Positions 53,329-64,000 of a stretch of 64,000 nt of DNA are shown here, one piece after another. Made by a program: the position numbers and the translations under genes. The notes under the pieces are model-generated. The model was not told the origin of the DNA. It searched no databases and was given only the letters and a program-made list of their open reading frames with translations. The stretch comes from Loxodes magnus. Taxonomy: Eukaryota; Ciliophora; Karyorelictea; Loxodida; Loxodidae. The number at the start of each line of letters is the position of its first letter. Position 1 is the stretch's first letter. The stretch spans positions 1 through 64,000 of the forward strand of contig CAMPDV010003919.1 in the NCBI GenBank assembly GCA_946699065.1, written 5' to 3'.

Positions 53329-53840
53329 TTTACTTCGCTTCTTTTTAAATTCCCTTTTTCTATAATCACTTTTTTAACATTTTTTGTCTTTAAATCTTTT
53401 TTCCAAAAATCATATTAAAACTCCTACTTTTCTTCGCTTCTTTTCAAATTCCCTCTTTATATAATCACTTTCTTAACATTTTTTGTCTTTAAATCTTCCA
53501 AAAATCATATTACTTTTCTTCGCTTCTTTTTAAATTCCCTTTTTCTATAATCACATTTTTTCATATTAAAACTCCTACTTTTTTCGTCACTTTCTTAACA
53601 TTTTTTGTCTTTAAATCTTTTTTCCTAAAATCATATTAAAACTCACTTCCTACTTTTCTTCGCTTCTTTTCAAATTCCCTCTTTATATAATCACTTTCTT
53701 AACATTTTTCGTCTTTAAATCTTTTTTCCAAAAATCATATTAAAACTCACTTCCTACTTTTCTTCGCTTCTTTTCAAATTCCCTCTTCATATAATCACTT
53801 TCTTAACATTTTTCGTCTTTAAATCTTTTTTCCTAAAATC
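53329..53840. repeat. Five-monomer module, copy 2 with a damaged third monomer
   Basis: Same module as at 52.62 kb, +708 bp at the start (TTTACTTCGC at 53329). The final CCCTCTTCATATA monomer is at +736 bp (53781). The extra 28 bp is accounted for: 5 bp from a long spacer and a net 23 bp from the scrambled stretch at 53,490-53,590. The fourth monomer also reads TATATAATCAC rather than TATATAATAAC. Confidence 0.8.
53490..53590. repeat. Scrambled monomer: two deletions and a 36-bp insertion
   Basis: The only grossly rearranged place in the array. Compared with intact versions near 52.77-52.87 and 59.22-59.33 kb, four T are missing from the T6 run (AAATCTTCCAAAAATC at 53491), nine bases are missing between CATATTA and CTTTTC (about 53511), and 36 extra bases lie at 53555-53590 after ATAATCAC. 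The insert contains CATATTAAAACTCCTACTTT, so it includes a copy of the segment lost upstream, followed by TTTTTTCGTCAC. Net change +23 bp. It could be a template-switch event or an assembly or read-consensus error. Confidence 0.85.
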
Positions 53841-56800
53841 ATATTAAAACTCACTTCCTACTTTTCTTCGCTTCTTTTCAAATTCACTTTTAATATAATC
53901 ACTTTCTTAACATTTTTCGTCTTTAAATCTTTTTTCCTAAAATCATATTAAAACTCACTTCCTACTTTTCTTCGCTTCTTTTCAAATTCCCTTTTAATAT
54001 AATCACTTTCTTAACATTTTTCGTCTTTAAATCTTTTTTCCTAAAATCATATTAAAACTCCTACTTTTCTACGCTTCTTTTCAAATTCACTTTTAATATA
54101 ATCACTTTCTTAACATTTTTCGTCTTTAAATCTTTTTTCCTAAAATCATATTAAAACTCACTTACTTCTTTTCTTCGCTTCTTTTTAAATTCCTTTTTTC
54201 TATAATCACTTTCTTAACATTTTTTGTCTTTAAATCTTCTTTCCTAAAATCATATTAAAACTCACTTCCTACTTTTCTTCGCTTCTTTTCAAATTCCCTC
54301 TTTATATAATCACTTTCTTAACATTTTTCGTCTTTAAATCTTTTTTCCTAAAATCATATTAAAACTCCTACTTTTCTTCGCTTCTTTTCAAATTCACTTT
54401 TAATATAATCACTTTCTTAACATTTTTCGTCTTTAAATCTTTTTTCCTAAAATCATATTAAAACTCACTTCCTACTTTTCTTCGCTTCTTTTCAAATTCA
54501 CTTTTAATATGATCACTTTCTTAACATTTTTCGTCTTTAGATCTTTTTTCCTAAAATCATATTAAAACTCCTACTTTTCTTCGCTTCTTTTCAAATTCCC
54601 TCTTTATATAATCACTTTCTTAACATTTTTCGTCTTTAAATCTTTTTTCCTAAAATCATATTAAAACTCACTTACTACTTTTCTTCGCTTCTTTTCAAAT
54701 TCACTTTTAATATAATCACTTTCTTAACATTTTTCGTCTTTAAATCTTTTTTCCTAAAATCATATTAAAACTCACTTCCTACTTTTCTTCGCTTCTTTTC
54801 AAATTCACTTTTAATATGATCACTTTCTTAACATTTTTCGTCTTTAAATCTTTTTTCCTAAAATCATATTAAAACTCACTTCCTACTTTTCTTCGCTTCT
54901 TTTCAAATTCACTTTTAATATAATCACTTTCTTAACATTTTTCGTCTTTAAATCTTTTTTCCTAAAATCATATTAAAACTCACTTCCTACTTTTCTTCGC
55001 TTCTTTTCAAATTCACTTTTAATATAATCACTTTCTTAACATTTTTCGTCTTTAAATCTTTTTTCCTAAAATCATATTAAAACTCACTTACTTCTTTTCT
55101 TCGCTTCTTTTCAAATTCCCTCTTTATATAATCACTTTCTTAACATTTTTTGTCTTTAAATCTTTTTTCCAAAAATCATATTAAAACTCCTACTTTTCTT
55201 CGCTTCTTTTCAAATTCCCTCTTTATATAATCACTTTCTTAACATTTTTCGTCTTTAAATCTTTTTTCCTAAAATCATATTAAAACTCACTTACTACTTT
55301 TCTTCGCTTCTTTTCAAATTCACTTTTAATATGATCACTTTCTTAACATTTTTCGTCTTTAAATCTTTTTTCCTAAAATCATATTAAAACTCACTTCCTA
55401 CTTTTCTTCGCTTCTTTTCAAATTCACTTTTAATATAATCACTTTCTTAACATTTTTCGTCTTTAAATCTTTTTTCCTAAAATCATATTAAAACTCACTT
55501 CCTACTTTTCTTCGCTTCTTTTCAAATTCACTTTTAATATAATCACTTTCTTAACATTTTTCGTCTTTAAATCTTTTTTCCTAAAATCATATTAAAACTC
55601 ACTTACTTCTTTTCTTCGCTTCTTTTCAAATTCCCTCTTTATATAATCACTTTCTTAACATTTTTCGTCTTTAAATCTTTTTTCCAAAAATCATATTAAA
55701 ACTCACTTCCTACTTTTCTTCGCTTCTTTTCAAATTCACTTTTAATATAATCACTTTCTTAACATTTTTTGTCTTTAAATCTTTTTTCCAAAAATCATAT
55801 TAAAACTCACTTCCTACTTCTCTTCGCTTCTTTTCAAATTCCCTCTTTATATAATCACTTTCTTAACATTTTTCGTCTTTAAATCTTTTTTCCTAAAATC
55901 ATATTAAAACTCACTTACTTCTTTTCTTCGCTTCTTTTTAAATTCCTTTTTTCTATAATCACTTTCTTAACATTTTTTGTCTTTAAATCTTTTTTCCAAA
56001 AATCATATTAAAACTCACTTCCTACTTTTCTTCGCTTCTTTTCAAATTCCCTCTTTATATAATCACTTTCTTAACATTTTTCGTCTTTAAATCTTTTTTC
56101 CTAAAATCATATTAAAACTCCTACTTTTCTTCGCTTCTTTTCAAATTCACTTTTAATATGATCACTTTCTTAACATTTTTCGTCTTTAAATCTTTTTTCC
56201 TAAAATCATATTAAAACTCACTTCCTACTTTTCTTCGCTTCTTTTCAAATTCCCTCTTTATATAATCACTTTCTTAACATTTTTCGTCTTTAAATCTTTT
56301 TTCCAAAAATCATATTAAAACTCACTTCCTACTTTTCTTCGCTTCTTTTCAAATTCACTTTTAATATAATCACTTTCTTAACATTTTTCGTCTTTAAATC
56401 TTTTTTCCTAAAATCATATTAAAACTCACTTACTACTTTTCTTCGCTTCTTTTCAAATTCACTTTTAATATAATCACTTTCTTAACATTTTTCGTCTTTA
56501 AATCTTTTTTCCTAAAATCATATTAAAACTCCTACTTTTCTTCGCTTCTTTTCAAATTCCATCTTTATATAATCACTTTCTTAACATTTTTCGTCTTTAA
56601 ATCTTTTTTCCTAAAATCATATTAAAACTCACTTCCTACTTTTCTTCGCTTCTTTTCAAATTCACTTTTAATATAATCACTTTCTTAACATTTTTCGTCT
56701 TTAAATCTTTTTTCCTAAAATCATATTAAAACTCACTTCCTACTTTTCTTCGCTTCTTTTCAAATTCCCTCTTTCTATAATCACTTTCTTAACATTTTTT

Positions 56801-56940
56801 GTCTTTAAATCTTTTTTCCAAAAATCATATTAAAACTCACTTCCTACTTTTCTTCGCTTCTTTTCAAATTCACTTTTAATATAATCACTTTCTTAACATT
56901 TTTCGTCTTTAAATCTTTTTTCCTAAAATCATATTAAAAC
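53841..56940. repeat. Mixed satellite segment rich in 104-bp monomers
   Basis: Ordinary monomers with mostly CACTTCCTAC, CACTTACTAC and CACTTACTTC spacers. Several carry TTTTTGTC in place of TTTTTCGTC (near 54,215, 55,147, 55,767, 55,975 and 56,798). One copy near 54,236 has AAATCTTCTTTCC for the usual T6 run, and TACTTCTCTTCGC occurs near 55,817. No long period was evident by eye and there is no non-satellite sequence. Confidence 0.72.
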
Positions 56941-59210
56941 TCCTACTTTTCTACGCTTCTTTTCAAATTCACTTTTAATATAATCACTTTCTTAAAATTT
57001 TTCGTCTTTAAATCTTTTTTCCTAAAATCATATTAAAACTCCTACTTTACTTCGCTTCTTTTTAAATTCCCTTTTTCTATAATCACTTTTTTAACATTTT
57101 TTGTCTTTAAATCTTTTTTCCAAAAATCATATTAAAACTCCTACTTTTCTTCGCTTCTTTTCAAATTCCCTCTTTATATAATCACTTTCTTAACATTTTT
57201 CGTCTTTAAATCTTTTTTCCAAAAATCATATTAAAACTCACTTCCTATTTTTCTTCGCTTCTTTTCAAATTCCCTCTTTATATAATCACTTTCTTAACAT
57301 TTTTCGTCTTTAAATCTTTTTTCCTAAAATCATATTAAAACTCCTACTTTTCTTCGCTTCTTTTTAAATTCCTTTTTTCTATAATCACTTTCTTAACATT
57401 TTTTGTCTTTAAATCTTTTTTCCAAAAATCATATTAAAACTCCTACTTTTCTTCGCTTCTTTTCAAATTCCCTCTTTATATAATCACTTTCTTAACATTT
57501 TTCGTCTTTAAATCTTTTTTCCTAAAATCATATTAAAACTCCTACTTTTCTTCGCTTCTTTTCAAATTCACTTTTAATATAATCACTTTCTTAACATTTT
57601 TCGTCTTTAAATCTTTTTTCCAAAAATCATATTAAAACTCACTTCCTACTTTTCTTCGCTTCTTTTCAAATTCACTTTTAATATAATCACTTTCTTAACA
57701 TTTTTCGTCTTTAAATCTTTTTTCCAAAAATCATATTAAAACTCCTACTTTTCTTCGCTTCTTTTCAAATTCCCTCTTTATATAATCACTTTCTTAACAT
57801 TTTTCGTCTTTAAATCTTTTTTCCTAAAATCATATTAAAACTCACTTACTACTTTTCTTCGCTTCTTTTCAAATTCACTTTTAATATAATCACTTTCTTA
57901 ACATTTTTCGTCTTTAAATCTTTTTTCCTAAAATCATATTAAAACTCCTACTTTTCTTCGCTTCTTTTCAAATTCACTTTTAATATAATCACTTTCTTAA
58001 CATTTTTCGTCTTTAAATCTTTTTTCCTAAAATCATATTAAAACTCCTACTTTTCTTCGCTTCTTTTCAAATTCACTTTTAATATAATCACTTTCTTAAC
58101 ATTTTTCGTCTTTAAATCTTTTTTCCAAAAATCATATTAAAACTCCTACTTTTCTACGCTTCTTTTCAAATTCACTTTTAATATAATCACTTTCTTAACA
58201 TTTTTCGTCTTTAAATCTTTTTTCCTAAAATCATATTAAAACTCCTACTTTTCTTCGCTTCTTTTCAAATTCACTTTTAATATAATCACTTTTTTAACAT
58301 TTTTCGTCTTTAAATCTTTTTTCCTAAAATCATATTAAAACTCACTTCCTACTTTTCTTCGCTTCTTTTCAAATTCCCTCTTTATATAATCACTTTTTTA
58401 ACATTTTTCGTCTTTAAATCTTTTTTCCAAAAATCATATTAAAACTCACTTCCTACTTTTCTTCGCTTCTTTTCAAATTCCCTCTTTATATAATCACTTT
58501 CTTAACATTTTTCGTCTTTAAATCTTTTTTCCAAAAATCATATTAAAACTCACTTCCTACTTTTCTACGCTTCTTTTCAAATTCACTTTTAATATAATCA
58601 CTTTCTTAAAATTTTTCGTCTTTAAATCTTTTTTCCTAAAATCATATTAAAACTCCTACTTTTCTTCGCTTCTTTTCAAATTCCCTCTTTCTATGATCAT
58701 ATTCTTAACATTTTTCGTCTTTAAATCTTTTTTCCTAAAATCATATTAAAACTCCTACTTTTCTTCGCTTCTTTTCAAATTCCCTCTTTATATAATCACT
58801 TTCTTAACATTTTTCGTCTTTAAATCTTTTTTCCTAAAATCATATTAAAACTCACTTCCTACTTTTCTTCGCTTCTTTTCAAATTCACTTTTAATATGAT
58901 CACTTTCTTAACATTTTTCGTCTTTAAATCTTTTTTCCAAAAATCATATTAAAACTCACTTCCTACTTTTCTACGCTTCTTTTCAAATTCACTTTTAATA
59001 TAATCACTTTCTTAAAATTTTTCGTCTTTAAATCTTTTTTCCTAAAATCATATTAAAACTCCTACTTTACTTCGCTTCTTTTTAAATTCCCTTTTTCTAT
59101 AATCACTTTTTTAACATTTTTTGTCTTTAAATCTTTTTTCCAAAAATCATATTAAAACTCCTACTTTTCTTCGCTTCTTTTCAAATTCCCTCTTTATATA
59201 ATCACTTTCT
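56941..59210. repeat. Satellite segment with a ~0.25 kb cassette repeated at 2,020 bp
   Basis: A CTTAAAATTTTTCG monomer followed by TTTACTTCGC with TTTTTCTATAATC occurs at 56991/57046 and again at 59011/59066, both pairs 2,020 bp apart. A further CTTAAAATTTTTCG copy lies near 58,606. Downstream of 59.2 kb the second cassette runs into the five-monomer module; the first does not, and keeps TTTTTCGTC near 57,199. The rest is ordinary monomers. Confidence 0.75.
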
Positions 59211-59550
59211 TAACATTTTTTGTCTTTAAATCTTTTTTCCAAAAATCATATTAAAACTCCTACTTTTCTTCGCTTCTTTTTAAATTCCCTTTTTCTATAA
59301 TCACTTTCTTAACATTTTTTGTCTTTAAATCTTTTTTCCTAAAATCATATTAAAACTCACTTCCTACTTTTCTTCGCTTCTTTTCAAATTCCCTCTTTAT
59401 ATAATAACTTTCTTAACATTTTTCGTCTTTAAATCTTTTTTCCAAAAATCATATTAAAACTCACTTCCTACTTTTCTTCGCTTCTTTTCAAATTCCCTCT
59501 TCATATAATCACTTTCTTAACATTTTTCGTCTTTAAATCTTTTTTCCTAA
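59066..59550. repeat. Five-monomer module, intact copy 3
   Basis: Carries the same five monomer types in the same order as the modules at 52.62 and 53.33 kb, ending with CCCTCTTCATATA (CCCTCT at 59495). Together with copy 1 it defines what the damaged monomer at 53.5 kb should look like. Confidence 0.8.
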
Positions 59551-62459
59551 AATCATATTAAAACTCCTACTTTTCTTCGCTTCTTTTCAAATTCACTTTT
59601 AATATAATCACTTTCTTAACATTTTTCGTCTTTAAATCTTTTTTCCTAAAATCATATTAAAACTCACTTACTTCTTTTCTTCGCTTCTTTTCAAATTCAC
59701 TTTTAATATAATCACTTTCTTAACATTTTTCGTCTTTAAATCTTTTTTCCTAAAATCATATTAAAACTCACTTCCTACTTTTCTTCGCTTCTTTTCAAAT
59801 TCACTTTTAATATAATCACTTTCTTAACATTTTTCGTCTTTAAATCTTTTTTCCTAAAATCATATTAAAACTCCTACTTTTCTACGCTTCTTTTCAAATT
59901 CACTTTTAATATAATCACTTTCTTAACATTTTTCGTCTTTAAATCTTTTTTCCTAAAATCATATTAAAACTCACTTCCTACTTTTCTTCGCTTCTTTTTA
60001 AATTCCTTTTTTCTATAATCACTTTCTTAACATTTTTTGTCTTTAAATCTTTTTTCCAAAAATCATATTAAAACTCCTACTTTTCTTCGCTTCTTTTCAA
60101 ATTCCCTCTTTATATAATCACTTTCTTAACATTTTTCGTCTTTAAATCTTTTTTCCTAAAATCATATTAAAACTCCTACTTTTCTTCGCTTCTTTTCAAA
60201 TTCACTTTTAATATGATCACTTTCTTAACATTTTTCGTCTTTAAATCTTTTTTCCTAAAATCATATTAAAACTCACTTCCTACTTTTCTTCGCTTCTTTT
60301 CAAATTCACTTTTAATATGATCACTTTCTTAACATTTTTCGTCTTTAAATCTTTTTTCCAAAAATCATATTAAAACTCCTACTTTTCTTCGCTTCTTTTC
60401 AAATTCCCTCTTTATATAATCACTTTCTTAACATTTTTCGTCTTTAAATCTTTTTTCCTAAAATCATATTAAAACTCACTTACTACTTTTCTTCGCTTCT
60501 TTTCAAATTCACTTTTAATATAATCACTTTCTTAACATTTTTCGTCTTTAAATCTTTTTTCCTAAAATCATATTAAAACTCACTTCCTACTTTTCTTCGC
60601 TTCTTTTCAAATTCACTTTTAATATGATCACTTTCTTAACATTTTTCGTCTTTAAATCTTTTTTCCTAAAATCATATTAAAACTCACTTCCTACTTTTCT
60701 TCGCTTCTTTTCAAATTCACTTTTAATATAATCACTTTCTTAACATTTTTCGTCTTTAAATCTTTTTTCCAAAAATCATATTAAAACTCACTTACTTCTT
60801 TTCTTCGCTTCTTTTCCAATTCCCTTTTTCTATAATCACTTTCTTAACATTTTTCGTCTTTAAATCTTTTTTCCTAAAATCATATTAAAACTCACTTACT
60901 ACTTTTCTTCGCTTCTTTTCAAATTCCCTCTTTATATAATCACTTTCTTAACATTTTTCGTCTTTAAATCTTTTTTCCAAAAATCATATTAAAACTCACT
61001 TCCTACTTCTCTTCGCTTCTTTTCAAATTCCCTCTTTATATAATCACTTTCTTAACATTTTTCGTCTTTAAATCTTTTTTCCTAAAATCATATTAAAACT
61101 CACTTACTTCTTTTCTTCGCTTCTTTTTAAATTCCTTTTTTCTATAATCACTTTCTTAACATTTTTCGTCTTTAAATCTTTTTTCCAAAAATCATATTAA
61201 AACTCCTACTTTTCTTCGCTTCTTTTCAAATTCCCTCTTTATATAATCACTTTCTTAACATTTTTCGTCTTTAAATCTTTTTTCCTAAAATCATATTAAC
61301 ACTCCTACTTTTCTTCGCTTCTTTTCAAATTCACTTTTAATATGATCACTTTCTTAACATTTTTCGTCTTTAAATCTTTTTTCCTAAAATCATATTAAAA
61401 CTCACTTCCTACTTTTCTTCGCTTCTTTTCAAATTCCCTCTTTATATAATCACTTTCTTAACATTTTTCGTCTTTAAATCTTTTTTCCTAAAATCATATT
61501 AAAACTCACTTACTACTTTTCTTCGCTTCTTTTCAAATTCACTTTTAATATAATCACTTTCTTAACATTTTTCGTCTTTAAATCTTTTTTCCTAAAATCA
61601 TATTAAAACTCACTTACTACTTTTCTTCGCTTCTTTTCAAATTCACTTTTAATATAATCACTTTTTTAACATTTTTCGTCTTTAAATCTTTTTTCCTAAA
61701 ATCATATTAAAACTCACTTACTACTTTTCTTCGCTTCTTTTCAAATTCACTTTTAATATAATCACTTTCTTAACATTTTTCGTCTTTAAATCTTTTTTCC
61801 AAAAATCATATTAAAACTCACTTCCTACTTTTCTTCGCTTCTTTTCAAATTCCCTCTTTATATAATCACTTTCTTAACATTTTTCGTCTTTAAATCTTTT
61901 TTCCAAAAATCATATTAAAACTCACTTCCTACTTTTCTTCGCTTCTTTTCAAATTCCCTCTTTCTATAATCACTTTCTTAACATTTTTTGTCTTTAAATC
62001 TTTTTTCCAAAAATCATATTAAAACTCACTTCCTACTTTTCTTCGCTTCTTTTCAAATTCACTTTTAATATAATCACTTTCTTAACATTTTTCGTCTTTA
62101 AATCTTTTTTCCAAAAATCATATTAAAACTCCTACTTTTCTACGCTTCTTTTCAAATTCACTTTTAATATAATCACTTTCTTAACATTTTTCGTCTTTAA
62201 ATCTTTTTTCCAAAAATCATATTAAAACTCACTTACTTCTTTTCTTCGCTTCTTTTCAAATTCCCTCTTTATATAATCACTTTCTTAACATTTTTCGTCT
62301 TTAAATCTTTTTTCCTAAAATCATATTAAAACTCACTTACTTCTTTTCTTCGCTTCTTTTCAAATTCACTTTTAATATGATCACTTTCTTAACATTTTTC
62401 GTCTTTAAATCTTTTTTCCAAAAATCATATTAAAACTCCTACTTTTCTTCGCTTCTTTT
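59551..62459. repeat. Mixed satellite segment
   Basis: Ordinary 99- and 104-bp monomers in mixed order, with occasional TTTTTGTC, TACTTCTCTTCGC and CTACGC alleles. Isolated changes are TTTTCCAATTCC near 60,816 and CATATTAACACTCC near 61,293. No long period and no other kind of sequence were seen. Confidence 0.72.
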
Positions 62460-64000
62460 CAAATTCCCTTTTATATAATCACTTTCTTAACATTTTTCGT
62501 CTTTAAATCTTTTTTCCTAAAATCATATTAAAACTCACTTACTACTTTTCTTCGCTTCTTTTCAAATTCACTTTTAATATAATAACTTTCTTAACATTTT
62601 TCGTCTTTAAATCTTTTTTCCTAAAATCATATTAAAAACTTCCTACTTTTCTTCGCTTCTTTTCAAATTCACTTTTAATATGATCACTTTCTTAACATTT
62701 TTCGTCTTTAAATCTTTTTTCCTAAAATCATATTAAACTCACTTCCTACTTTTCTTCGCTTCTTTTCAAATTCACTTTTAATATAATCACTTTCTTAACA
62801 TTTTTCGTCTTTAAATCTTTTTTCCTAAAATCATATTAAAAACTCCTACTTTTCTTCGCTTCTTTTCAAATTCACTTTTAATATAATCACTTTCTTAACA
62901 TTTTTTCGTCTTTAAATCTTTTTTCCAAAAATCATATTAAAACTCCTACTTTTCTACGCTTCTTTTCAAATTCACTTTTAATATAATCACTTTCTTAACA
63001 TTTTTTGTCTTTAAATCTTTTTTCCAAAAATCATATTAAAACTCACTTCCTACTTCTCTTCGCTTCTTTTCAAATTCACTTTTAATATAATCACTTTCTT
63101 AACATTTTTCGTCTTTAAATCTTTTTTCCTAAAATCATATTAAAACTCCTACTTTTCTTCGCTTCTTTTTAAATTCCCTCTTTATATAATCACTTTCTTA
63201 ACATTTTTCGTCTTTAAATCTTTTTTCCTAAAATCATATTAAAACTCACTTCCTACGTTTCTTCGCTTCTTTTCAAATTCACTCTTTCTATGATCACTTT
63301 CTTAACATTTTTCGTCTTTAATCTTTTTTCCAAAAATCATATTAAAACTCACTTCCTACTTTTCTTCGCTTCTTTTCAAATTCCCTCTTTCTATGATCAC
63401 TTTCTTAACATTTTTCGTCTTTAAATCTTTTTTCCTAAAATCATATTAAAACTCCTACTTTTCTTCGCTTCTTTTCAAATTCCCTCTTTATATAATCACT
63501 TTCTTAACATTTTTCGTCTTTAAATCTTTTTTCCAAAAATCATATTAAAACTCACTTCCTACTTTTCTTCGCTTCTTTTCAAATTCACTTTTAATATAAT
63601 CACTTTCTAACATTTTTCGTCTTTAAATCTTTTTTCCTAAAATCATATTAAAACTCACTTACTACTTTTCTTCGCTTCTTTTTAAATTCCCTTTTTCTAT
63701 GATCATATTCTTAACATTTTTTCGTCTTTAAATCTTTTTTCCTAAAATCATATTAAAACTCCTACTTTTCTTCGCTTCTTTTCAAATTCCCTCTTTATAT
63801 AATCACTTTCTTAACATTTTTCGTTCTTTAAATCTTTTTTCCTAAAATCATATTAAAACTCCTACTTTTCTTCGCTTCTTTTCAAATTCCCTTTTAATAT
63901 AATCACTTTTTTAACATTTTTCGTCTTTAAATCTTTTTTCCTAAAATCATATTAAAACTCCTACTTTTCTTCGCTTCTTTTGAAATTCACTTTTAATATA
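62460..64000. repeat. Array segment with clustered single-base indels
   Basis: Within about 1.5 kb at least nine monomers have one- to few-base length changes: CCCTTTTATATAATC (62467), ATTAAAAACTTCC (62631), CATATTAAACTCAC (62730), ATTAAAAACTCC (62836), an extra T in TTTTTTCGTC (62901 and 63718), CGTCTTTAATC (63313), CACTTTCTAACATT (63601) and CGTTCTTTAAATC (63822), plus a TTTTGAAATTC substitution (63979). The density is far above that of the 8-22 kb domain. The window ends inside a monomer. Confidence 0.85.

Larger units (their letters stand above)
1..64000. repeat. Satellite array, 99/104-bp monomer, fills the window
   Basis: Every part of the window is a copy of one monomer, head-to-tail in a single orientation, with both window edges falling inside the array. 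Most copies differ by only a few substitutions at a limited set of sites: TTCAAA/TTTAAA, CCCTC/CACTT/CCCTT, TATATAATC/CTATGATC, CACTTTC/CATATTC/CACTTTT, CCTAAAATC/CCAAAAATC, and the spacer before CTTTTCTTCGC. The consensus has stops in all six frames: on + in CTTTAA, TATTAA and TATATAA; on - in TAG, ATTTAA and ATATGA. The longest ATG-initiated frame on the minus strand is only about seven codons. I saw no foreign insertion, transposon remnant, telomere repeat or unique sequence. Eukaryotic heterochromatic satellite is the inference; the family is not recognised. Confidence 0.98.

Noticed and set aside
1-64000. Protein-coding genes, including the seven-codon ATG frame present on the minus strand of each monomer
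   Set aside because: All six frames of the consensus contain stops, the 5-bp spacer shifts frame irregularly, and no codon-level pattern or start signal distinguishes any frame.
1-64000. CRISPR array
   Set aside because: The whole period is repeated; there are no unique spacers between short direct repeats, and no cas-like genes in the window.
1-64000. CENP-B box (TTCG....A..CGGG)
   Set aside because: TTCG is present twice per monomer but no CGGG follows; G is otherwise absent from the consensus.
1-64000. Telomeric or simple microsatellite repeat
   Set aside because: The unit is 99/104 bp and I found no run of TTAGGG, TTAGG or TTTAGGG-like repeats on either strand.
1-64000. TATATAATC in most monomers as a TATA box or replication origin consensus
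   Set aside because: It is an AT-rich word in an AT-rich repeat, lacks a matching yeast-type ARS consensus, and has no associated gene or other element.
1-64000. Tandem-repeat DNA of a bacterial, archaeal or phage element
   Set aside because: Known prokaryotic tandem arrays are far shorter; 64 kb of homogenised 100-bp repeats with nested higher-order structure fits eukaryotic satellite. It cannot be excluded from sequence alone.
1-64000. Whole array as a pure assembly artefact
   Set aside because: Ordered rare variants, nested periods and accountable length steps (5, 100 and 203 bp) indicate real structure, although single events (53.5 kb, 62.5-64 kb, the 18,393-bp duplication) could still be assembly errors.

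Overview
The whole 64 kb window is one uninterrupted array of a short, AT-rich tandem repeat (satellite DNA). I see no gene, RNA gene, mobile element, CRISPR array or unique-sequence island. The monomer is 99 bp or 104 bp long; the two forms differ by a 5-bp block. That gives between 615 and 646 copies, all head-to-tail in the same orientation. A typical 99-bp copy (1107-1205) has 49 T, 25 A, 23 C and only 2 G on the + strand: 25% GC, 73% pyrimidine, and both G in CpG dinucleotides. All six reading frames are closed in the consensus.

Organism: arrays of this length, purity and layered structure are typical of eukaryotic centromeric, pericentromeric or subtelomeric heterochromatin. I do not recognise the family and cannot name a species or clade. 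A bacterial or archaeal origin is very unlikely but is not formally excluded by the sequence.

Layout by eye, using rare variants as markers. 0-8.35 kb: mixed monomers, many with private point changes or indels, and one local ~0.6 kb duplication (5.26-6.28 kb). 8.35-16.45 kb: three tandem copies of a 26-28-monomer higher-order repeat (HOR; offsets 2,629, 2,837 and 2,634 bp). 16.53-19.24 kb: a related 2.7 kb block that recurs at 34.92-37.63 kb, exactly 18,393 bp away. 20.37-21.78 kb: a 7-monomer (703 bp) unit in tandem. 22.55-28.95 kb: smaller HORs (offsets 1,534-1,830 bp) and a three-monomer module used four times. 31.87-34.71 kb: a ~1.2 kb block repeated at 1,614 bp. 38.88-45.12 kb: a ~31-monomer unit in tandem (offset 3,082, later 3,182 bp). 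45-62 kb: looser organisation, including a five-monomer module at 52.6, 53.3 and 59.1 kb; its 53.3 kb copy holds the only scrambled monomer (53,490-53,590). 62.46-64.0 kb: a cluster of single-base indels.

No genes act together here. The biology is that of array evolution: unequal exchange, gene conversion and block transposition have made a mosaic from a small set of variant sites. Possible function would lie in chromatin: two near-invariant CpG-centred boxes half a monomer apart, strong purine/pyrimidine strand asymmetry, a 12-bp inverted repeat in many monomers, and dimers close to a nucleosome repeat length. I found no convincing evidence of a new enzymatic or defence system.
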